Source: a virus. From it: a DNA stretch of 42,911 nt. Under the pieces are notes generated by a model. The model searched no databases. It was not told the DNA's origin and saw nothing but the letters and a program-made list of their open reading frames with translations. This document shows, piece after piece, positions 37,967 to 42,911 of this stretch. The position numbers and the translations under genes were made by a program. The stretch lies in IMG/VR virus record IMGVR_UViG_3300040801_002747, positions 1 to 42,911 of that record; one strand, given 5' to 3'. Positions within the stretch are counted from its first letter, which is position 1. Every line of letters starts with the position of its first letter.

Positions 37967-39124
37967 ATGGATTTAGATGTTGATCGTTTGCTATCACTAG
38001 AAGTGTATATTGTTGGAGGTTTTGTCAGAGACAGGTTGCTCAATAGACCTGTGTCCGATCACGATTTTGTGGTTGTTGGTTCTTCTCCAACAGAGATGTT
38101 GGAGATTGGATTTCTACCAATAGAAGCTTCGTCGTTTCCAATATTCATACATCCAAATACACGTGATGAATTTGCATTAGCACGAACGGAGCGCAAAGTG
38201 GGATCTGGATATCATGGGTTCGAAGTTAATCACAATAAATTGATTAGTATAGAGCATGATTTAGCAAGACGTGATTTGACTATCAACTCGATGTGTCGTC
38301 GAGTGGTGGGGTGGAATGCACTAGGACATGCTAAATTATCAGACGATATTATTGATCCTTTCAACGGCTTGGCAGACTTATCAAATGGTATTCTTAGACA
38401 CACAACAGATGCATTTGTTGAGGATCCGTTACGGATTTTACGTGTTGCAAGATTCGCCTCAAGGTATAATAACTTCAGTGTTGATGCGGTCACGCGGATG
38501 ATGATGCAGGATGTTGTTAAGGCTAATGAGATGGAAAACCTGACTGCTGAGCGAGTTTGGGTTGAAACCGAAAAAGCAATGACTGAAAAATTCCCTCATC
38601 GGTTTTGGGAAGAGTTGAGAGAATGTGGTGCTATGGACAGATTGTTTCCAGCAATGAAGGCAGTTGGTCCATCTCGGTGGGACAAACTGAGCAGCTTTTC
38701 ACCTGAACTGCGTCTGCCATCTTTGACCAGCCGGTGCGATCGAATGGAGTTGATTGGTATGTTGGACAAACTGAAAGCCCCAACGGATGTGACCAAGGCT
38801 TGCTTGCATACAAATAAAGTTACTGGTTGGTTGGGTGTTGGTGAAATGGTCAACCTGGGTCAGAGCGACGCTGCTGACTTGATCGACCTGTTTCACAATA
38901 TTGATGCTTTCAGAAACCCGAACACATTGCTGAACGTTATCATCCCAATTCTCACCGTTGATGGTTTTCGTATTATTGGTTCAAGAATTGATGATGCTTT
39001 CAAGTTGGCTGCTTCTATCACATTCACAGACATACCGAAGGATGAGCAGAAAACACTGAAAGGTCCTGAAATTTCAAAGCGCATACGACAGCTGCGCATC
39101 AATGCTGTCGAAAAAGTACTATAA
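37967..39124 (+). CDS. cca: CCA-adding tRNA nucleotidyltransferase
   Basis: 385 aa. VYIVGGFVRDRLLNRPVSDHDFVVVG (GGxVRD and DxD) opens the class II nucleotidyltransferase head; ARRDLTINSM and DPFNGLADLSNGILRHTTDAF with EDPLRILRVARFASR are the neck motifs of Cca/poly(A) polymerase type. It repairs or adds CCA to tRNA 3' ends. That counters tRNA-cleaving defence or restores host tRNA during infection. The start is the ATG after CAGGA; a TATAGT -10 box lies at 37936-37941. A much longer upstream frame is rejected. Confidence 0.9.
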   Translation: MDLDVDRLLSLEVYIVGGFVRDRLLNRPVSDHDFVVVGSSPTEMLEIGFLPIEASSFPIFIHPNTRDEFALARTERKVGSGYHGFEVNHNKLISIEHDLARRDLTINSMCRRVVGWNALGHAKLSDDIIDPFNGLADLSNGILRHTTDAFVEDPLRILRVARFASRYNNFSVDAVTRMMMQDVVKANEMENLTAERVWVETEKAMTEKFPHRFWEELRECGAMDRLFPAMKAVGPSRWDKLSSFSPELRLPSLTSRCDRMELIGMLDKLKAPTDVTKACLHTNKVTGWLGVGEMVNLGQSDAADLIDLFHNIDAFRNPNTLLNVIIPILTVDGFRIIGSRIDDAFKLAASITFTDIPKDEQKTLKGPEISKRIRQLRINAVEKVL

Positions 39125-39127
39125 ATA
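39120..39127 (+). promoter_or_regulatory. T4-type late promoter
   Basis: TATAAATA overlapping the cca stop codon, 19 nt before the ATG at 39147. Confidence 0.55.
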
Positions 39128-39146
39128 AATCAAACAGGAAATTATT

Positions 39147-39395
39147 ATGAGTGGATTGACACATACTGTCCGTGTAGTATCTGTAACCGACGTTGGAAAC
39201 GCCACGCAGTATTGTGGCACAATCACATATCCGATGAGCGTAGTTGTGGATTTCGTAGCGGTAAATGCTGTTATGAGTCTGGATAGCAACGAAGACTATT
39301 GGTGTGTAGTTGACGGTGAAGGTGAAGCTGTAAACGGTTCAACCGAAGCTAACATCATTCGTCACATTCGTCACATAAACACACGTGCCGCGTGA
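39147..39395 (+). CDS. Hypothetical protein, 82 aa
   Basis: ATG with CAGGAAA. Beta-rich small protein (HTVRVVSVTDVG, YWCVVDGEGEAV) ending in a His-rich helix (IIRHIRHINTRAA). It overlaps the next gene by four bases (GTGA). Unknown function. Confidence 0.65.
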   Translation: MSGLTHTVRVVSVTDVGNATQYCGTITYPMSVVVDFVAVNAVMSLDSNEDYWCVVDGEGEAVNGSTEANIIRHIRHINTRAA

Positions 39396-39547
39396 GTAAG
39401 AAGGACGCTGCTGTAAACAAAGCACTAGCTGAACTGGGTCTCGTTGACGACCCTGTTCTTACACCCGAACAAGAAGAACAGTTGCAGTTAGCATTAGACC
39501 CCGAACTGCAACACTTAAAGAATATCGAAGATTTATACAAAGATTAG
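39392..39547 (+). CDS. Hypothetical acidic protein, 51 aa
   Basis: GTG start overlapping the previous stop. Helical, Glu/Gln-rich (TPEQEEQLQLALDPELQHL). Translation-coupled partner of the gene before it. Confidence 0.55.
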   Translation: MSKKDAAVNKALAELGLVDDPVLTPEQEEQLQLALDPELQHLKNIEDLYKD

Positions 39548-39634
39548 TTGAAACACATTCAATGTTGATGTAAAGTATCAGTATTGAGCAAATCGCCTCA
39601 GCATACTATTACATTAACTTGGAGTTTTAATTAT

Positions 39635-41104
39635 ATGTACTACTTTGTAGCATTCCTGTTCATCCTGGCATTGATTGGCCTTGGTGTATTCAAAAACATG
39701 TTCAATCAGAAGATGGAAAAAGCCCGCATTCGCGGCCGCCAACGTGGTGACATGTCCGAAGCTGACCTGGGCGCGATGCTTTCAGCTGAAAAGTTTCCAG
39801 TGCCGAAGTTCGTTAACATGGTGTTGGTAGCTGGTATGCTGGTCTCGGGTGGTTGGGGTTTGTTCAACGATATGTTCTTCTACGCGGAATCTGGCTTCGT
39901 GTATCACGTTCGGACAATCACTGGGGAAGAAAAGATGGTCAATGAAGTTGGCTACAATATGCACTTGTTTGGCCGTGTCAATCCTTGGAAGAAAGCTCTG
40001 TCCGTTGTTGCTGAACAGAACATGGGCCAGGTTGAAGCTTCAGCCGTACTTCCACAAATTCGTGTAACGTTCCTCGACCAAGTTGATGCTTTGATTTCTG
40101 CTTCGGCTCGTTTCCGTTTGCCATCTGATCAAGAGAACTTCCTCCGAATGGCTCGTGAGTATCGTTCAGAAGAAAACCTGTTGCGAACGACACTGATTCC
40201 TGCGTTCCAGGAAACTGTCCGCGGCAACGCTGCTTTGATGGGTGCTGACGATTACTTCTCAGGCAGTCAGACACAGTTCAACATTGACTTTGAAAATCAA
40301 CTGAATGATGGTTTGTTCATCATCAAGCGAAACGAAGTCAAGACGAATCGGAGTGGCTCCTCACGAAGCACAGCAAACGCCACCAAAGGTACCAACCAAG
40401 AAGATTTTGACGATGACGAAAAGGTTGTCTTCGAGGTGGACAAGGTTCTTGATTCCCAGGGGGTTGCTCTTCGTAAAGGTCAATCCTTTTCGCGATTCGG
40501 TATTACGATTGCCGAAGCTCGTATCACCGATGTTCTACCGAATGAGAAGTTCGTAGAACGTATGGGACTCAAACAGAAGGCGTCAGCAGACCGTGCTATC
40601 GCGCGTGAGCAACGAATCCAAGAGGAAGAGCAGAAAGGTCTGGCTGAAGCAAAAGGTGAGCGTCAAGTGGCTGAGAAGAAAGCTGAAGCACTCGTCGACC
40701 AGATCGAACGAACAACGAAAGCTGAAACCGAAAAGCAACTAGCTCTGACTGATGCTTCACGCGAAATGGAGAAAGCTGAGATCCAACGCGTTCAGGCTGA
40801 AATACTTTTCCAAAAAGCTGAGATCGATGCAAAGTCGGTGAAAGTCGCAGCCGATGCAGAAGCATACAAGAAACGTGAAGTGTTGTTGGCGGATAATGCT
40901 CTAGCGCAGAAACTCCAGACACTGGAGAACATCAATAAGGCGTGGGCTGAAGCGTTTGCGGTACGAAATGTTCCAACTACTGTGTTTGGTGGCGGACAGG
41001 AAGGCGTATCGTCTGACTCAAATGCCCAAAACTTCATGGACATTCTGACAATGAAGGCTGCGAAGGACCTGTCAGTTGATCTTGAGATCGGCAACAATAA
41101 GTAA
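39635..41104 (+). CDS. SPFH/band-7 (stomatin-like) membrane protein
   Basis: 489 aa from the ATG at 39635 (GGAG nine bases upstream); a TTG at 39584 is rejected. Two membrane segments (about residues 1-20 and 55-75) precede the SPFH-type region (about 100-280) and a long Lys/Glu/Ala coiled coil (about 310-440) typical of flotillin/prohibitin relatives. Such proteins form membrane rings or vaults. In a phage it may protect the host membrane, organise a membrane patch or exclude rivals. The Gly/Ser segment in the middle (SSRSTANATKGTN) is unusual. Confidence 0.75.
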   Translation: MYYFVAFLFILALIGLGVFKNMFNQKMEKARIRGRQRGDMSEADLGAMLSAEKFPVPKFVNMVLVAGMLVSGGWGLFNDMFFYAESGFVYHVRTITGEEKMVNEVGYNMHLFGRVNPWKKALSVVAEQNMGQVEASAVLPQIRVTFLDQVDALISASARFRLPSDQENFLRMAREYRSEENLLRTTLIPAFQETVRGNAALMGADDYFSGSQTQFNIDFENQLNDGLFIIKRNEVKTNRSGSSRSTANATKGTNQEDFDDDEKVVFEVDKVLDSQGVALRKGQSFSRFGITIAEARITDVLPNEKFVERMGLKQKASADRAIAREQRIQEEEQKGLAEAKGERQVAEKKAEALVDQIERTTKAETEKQLALTDASREMEKAEIQRVQAEILFQKAEIDAKSVKVAADAEAYKKREVLLADNALAQKLQTLENINKAWAEAFAVRNVPTTVFGGGQEGVSSDSNAQNFMDILTMKAAKDLSVDLEIGNNK

Positions 41105-41115
41105 GTGGTGGTGCG

Positions 41116-41140
41116 AAGGGGGCCTATAATAGGCCCCCTT
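41116..41140 (+). terminator. GC-rich hairpin with TATAAT in the loop
   Basis: AAGGGGGCCTA and TAGGCCCCCTT are perfect 11-bp arms around TAA. It follows the SPFH gene and looks like a terminator but has no T-run. TATAAT (41125-41130) sits at the top, so promoter-in-hairpin is the alternative. Confidence 0.55.
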
Positions 41141-41151
41141 TGCGCGGGGCT

Positions 41152-41159
41152 CATAAATA
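41152..41159 (+). promoter_or_regulatory. Late-type box CATAAATA
   Basis: CATAAATA with a 22-nt leader containing GGAG before the ATG at 41182. Confidence 0.5.
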
Positions 41160-41181
41160 GACACAAATGGAGAAATAGCAT

Positions 41182-41448
41182 ATGGCCACGATTACCACAA
41201 CATATGACGTTGGGAGCAATGTGCACGTGATTGCAGATTGCATAGACCCAATCAACAAAACACAAACAGTGCCAGTTGTTCGCGCCGGTAAAATAATTCG
41301 AATTCGAATTGAGATACTATTATCAGCAATGACACTAGAATACGATGTTCAATTGGATGGACAGTCAGGTACTTCTGAATTCGTGGAGACAGATGTATTC
41401 CCTACTCTTGTGGACGCTATTGCTGAATACCAGCAACGTCTGTCATAA
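41182..41448 (+). CDS. Hypothetical beta-rich protein, 88 aa
   Basis: ATG at 41182. Alternating hydrophobic strands (NVHVIADCID, IIRIRIEILLSAMTLEYDVQLDG) and a C-terminal helix. Small barrel or OB-like fold possible. Probably late-expressed, judging by CATAAATA upstream. Confidence 0.65.
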   Translation: MATITTTYDVGSNVHVIADCIDPINKTQTVPVVRAGKIIRIRIEILLSAMTLEYDVQLDGQSGTSEFVETDVFPTLVDAIAEYQQRLS

Positions 41449-41463
41449 AACGAAGGTATTATA

Positions 41464-41769
41464 ATGAATGACGACCAGTATGAAGCTGAAGTTACGCGTG
41501 TTAGGCGCTTAACACGCGAGCAGCTGGAAGTATTGCACAAATATGGTTCCATGACCGATGAAGACTTTGATCGACACAAGCGCTTGCTTGAGAACGAACC
41601 TGACATTACAGAGTTTTTCGGTAAACGAAAAGCATTTGCGTTAGTGCGTGAAAGTTTACAAAAGGGGATTACGTGGGTCGTTGCGATTGTAGGAGGCATA
41701 TTGTTAGGTTTGGATAAGATTAAAGCTGTGTTTGCATTTTTTATCGATATTTTTCAGCAAGTGCCATAA
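41464..41769 (+). CDS. Single-pass membrane protein, 101 aa
   Basis: Soluble charged N-terminus (EVTRVRRLTREQLEVLHKYG) and a C-terminal membrane helix (about residues 69-96, TWVVAIVGGILLGLDKIKAVF then FFIDIF). C-terminally anchored. Possible holin-like or regulator; next gene, also membrane-bound, starts one base after its stop. Confidence 0.65.
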   Translation: MNDDQYEAEVTRVRRLTREQLEVLHKYGSMTDEDFDRHKRLLENEPDITEFFGKRKAFALVRESLQKGITWVVAIVGGILLGLDKIKAVFAFFIDIFQQVP

Positions 41770-41770
41770 C

Positions 41771-42421
41771 ATGAAAACAGAATCAATTGTTAATAAAATA
41801 ACCCATGTTCATGCAACTCTTGTGAAGAAGAAGTCTTTCCGGTTGGTTGGACTGATACACTCTATTGTGGCGTATTTGTGCTTGGTTGTTGTTTTGTTAA
41901 CAGGTGGTCTATTCATGTATGAAACCCAACTATCCAATGACGAACGTGTGAATCTCCTGTCTGTTGTTTCAAGTAAAGCCGAGTACGCAGATGGTGAATT
42001 CATCAAATTCCTGGTTGTTGCTGACATCAATCAGACAGAACCCATTACACTGAATACGGTGATCAGGTGTGATTCACACGATGGTGGTGGCATATCATAC
42101 GTTGGTGTTGATAAGTATGTCATGAAAGCTAACTTCCACTCGTCATCACGTAAAGTTTTAACGAACACATCTGTGTTCCTATCCTCCGTCGGCGAGTCTG
42201 CTAACTTCAAAGTGCGTGCAGCTGGTGTCAGGGATATCATTGGTGATGAACAACTACCTGTACCATATCATGGTGCTTTACCAACAGCATTGGTTAGTAC
42301 ATGCTATGGCGAACACACATTTAGCACAACTTCACCCATTTTTGGGTTATCAAACGAACAGACGATCAACAGTTACCCTTTTGAATACGTGTGGTACAAT
42401 TACTTTGGGGACAACAAATGA
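41771..42421 (+). CDS. Membrane protein with exported domain, 216 aa
   Basis: N-terminal cytoplasmic tail, one membrane segment (about residues 25-52, LIHSIVAYLCLVVVLLTGGLFMYE), then a 165-residue beta-rich periplasmic domain with a Cys pair (IRCDSHDG, STCYGEH) that could form a disulfide. Single-pass type II layout. Function unknown; superinfection immunity and spanin-like roles are possible but no spanin motif is seen. Confidence 0.65.
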   Translation: MKTESIVNKITHVHATLVKKKSFRLVGLIHSIVAYLCLVVVLLTGGLFMYETQLSNDERVNLLSVVSSKAEYADGEFIKFLVVADINQTEPITLNTVIRCDSHDGGGISYVGVDKYVMKANFHSSSRKVLTNTSVFLSSVGESANFKVRAAGVRDIIGDEQLPVPYHGALPTALVSTCYGEHTFSTTSPIFGLSNEQTINSYPFEYVWYNYFGDNK

Positions 42422-42465
42422 GTGCATCAAAAGGATCGACTGACGGAAATAAAATTGCTAGATAG
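42418..42465 (+). CDS. 15-aa ORF with ATGA overlap
   Basis: MSASKGSTDGNKIAR, start overlapping the previous stop. It may be a translated micropeptide or chance. Listed because the overlap follows the pattern of real genes here. Confidence 0.25.
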   Translation: MSASKGSTDGNKIAR

Positions 42466-42467
42466 TG

Positions 42468-42496
42468 TTGACTTATGTCGAAACAATCTGTACAAT
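42468..42496 (+). promoter_or_regulatory. Strong sigma70-type promoter
   Basis: TTGACT (42468-42473), 17-bp spacer, TACAAT (42491-42496). It drives the small ORF and hairpins that follow. Confidence 0.8.
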
Positions 42497-42537
42497 AGTA
42501 CACTTAGAAACAAAAAATTAACTTTTTAGAGAATACT

Positions 42538-42550
42538 AGTAAATAGAATT
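42538..42550 (+). promoter_or_regulatory. Late-type box AGTAAATA, 5 nt before the start
   Basis: AGTAAATA (42538-42545), GAATT, ATG at 42551. Identical geometry to 18501. Confidence 0.5.
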
Positions 42551-42634
42551 ATGAAAATGCTTAACAAAACAATTAATACAAAAACCAATGCGGTGGCGAA
42601 TATTGCCACGAAGCACGGGAGCCTTGTATTCTAA
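42551..42634 (+). CDS. 27-aa leader-peptide-like ORF
   Basis: ATG at 42551; Asn/Thr/Lys-rich peptide ending GSLVF. Its stop codon falls inside the left arm (ATTCTAA, 42628-42634) of a hairpin that competes with the terminator just downstream. This is the layout of a leader peptide in an attenuator, although no plus-strand target gene is visible in the next 230 bases. Confidence 0.45.
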   Translation: MKMLNKTINTKTNAVANIATKHGSLVF

Positions 42635-42671
42635 GTTGAGATGTTTTCAAAAGTTAGAATTTAGAGGCTCC
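42618..42671 (+). ncRNA. Hairpin mutually exclusive with the terminator
   Basis: GGAGCC (42618-42623) pairs with GGCTCC (42666-42671), ATTCTAA (42628-42634) with TTAGAAT (42654-42660), and TTGA with TCAA inside. Bases 42667-42671 are also the left arm of the terminator, so only one can form. Confidence 0.55.
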
Positions 42672-42688
42672 TATAAGGAGCTTTTTTT
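42666..42688 (+). terminator. Rho-independent terminator
   Basis: GCTCC, TATAA, GGAGC followed by seven T. Confidence 0.85.
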
Positions 42689-42778
42689 ATGCTTGTAATA
42701 AAGTGGATGCGCAACGAGGGTGTTGGCCACTATAAAAACCTAAACGGGCGGAACCCCTGATGGAGCTTCTTTTGTGAA

Positions 42779-42805
42779 GTTAAAAACGGGTTATTTATTT
42801 TTAAC
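42779..42805 (-). terminator. A/T-rich hairpin at the end of the minus-strand gene
   Basis: GTTAAAAA and TTTTTAAC are perfect 8-bp arms. Just downstream, on the plus strand, the preceding bases (AACCC with GGGTT, GCTTC with GAAGT) can also pair. It may terminate the convergent minus gene. Confidence 0.35.
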
Positions 42806-42911
42806 GGCTTTGTATTTTCTACCACAATACCACCCTTGACTGGTGTATTCTGGTAGTTTGATTTTCTCAACAAACATAGAAATTTTCCGGATGTCGTGAG
42901 ATATCCATTTA
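42791..42911 (-). CDS. C-terminal end of a minus-strand protein, endonuclease-like tail
   Basis: The frame is open to the window edge (39 visible residues). It ends QGWYCGRKYKAVKNK, and GWxxGRK tails are frequent in phage HNH/NUMOD homing endonucleases. The nearest plus-strand transcript converges on it, as with the other endonuclease genes here. Too little sequence for certainty. Confidence 0.5.
   Translation of the reverse strand, partial: KWISHDIRKISMFVEKIKLPEYTSQGWYCGRKYKAVKNK

Noticed and set aside
42689-42760. 23-codon ORF after the terminator
   Set aside because: It starts in the T-run of the terminator, has no ribosome site and no recognisable sequence.
42745-42790. Hammerhead-like CTGATGG ... 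stem ... AAAA core
   Set aside because: The core needs CTGANGA and GAAA; here the last A is G and G12 is A. No cleavage-site triplet in the right place. Kept only as local pairing.

Overview
The window is a gene-dense stretch of a large tailed-phage genome, most likely a T4-related (KVP40-like, schizoT4 or jumbo) myovirus of a Gram-negative, probably gammaproteobacterial, host. The evidence is mixed. TATAAATA boxes like T4 late promoters occur on both strands. There is an endolysin, a KVP40-style NAD salvage pair (NadV and NatV), at least seven intact or partial free-standing endonuclease genes, and dozens of short genes with ATGA/GTGA overlaps. Gram-negative lipoprotein and signal-peptide sequences are present. 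I saw no rRNA, convincing tRNA, CRISPR array or insertion sequence. The host assignment is inference.

Layout. 1-2.6 kb: the end of a virion or adhesion-like protein with DPVT repeats, then an M15 endolysin whose late promoter sits inside a 33-bp inverted repeat. 2.65-4.3 kb: a homing endonuclease. 4.3-9 kb: small proteins, an exported barrel-like protein, two lipoproteins and a 57-aa protein with a perfect type IV prepilin motif. 9.1-15.1 kb: a helicase split into two in-frame ORFs, an N6-adenine methyltransferase plus a truncated relative, an HExxH protein and a DUF2786 protein. 15.1-18.4 kb: one HNH and two paralogous GIY-YIG endonuclease genes on the minus strand, around a phosphoesterase and small genes. 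18.5-27 kb: small MKLxDL proteins, ClpX, NatV, an exported protein, a P-loop NTPase, two kinase-like proteins and NadV. 27-33 kb: a HAD-like protein, an exported barrel-like protein, a lambda-type phosphatase, a SLOG/DprA-like protein, an HNH endonuclease and a macro domain. 33-37 kb: a nucleotidyltransferase, a cyclic-phosphate receiver-like protein, an HNH-like protein and three tiny DUF1127-related proteins. 37-42.9 kb: a homing endonuclease, CCA-adding enzyme, SPFH protein, membrane proteins, and a structured leader with a terminator.

How it works together. Three themes link the genes. (1) Expression: a family of promoters shares a conserved 5' leader (ATCAACTAACAACAGAG) starting exactly at the predicted +1. 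Many promoters lie inside inverted repeats, so that only read-through RNA can fold over the start region. A second family places TAAATA 4-5 nt before the start codon with no Shine-Dalgarno, which suggests leaderless late mRNAs. (2) At least nine proteins, including two kinase-like proteins and a nucleotidyltransferase, share an N-terminal M(K/R)Lx(D/E)(L/I) signature that resembles a capsid-targeting peptide. (3) NadV, NatV, an NadR-like P-loop protein, a macro domain and a SLOG protein form an NAD/ADP-ribose set that fits counter-defence against NAD-depleting immunity.
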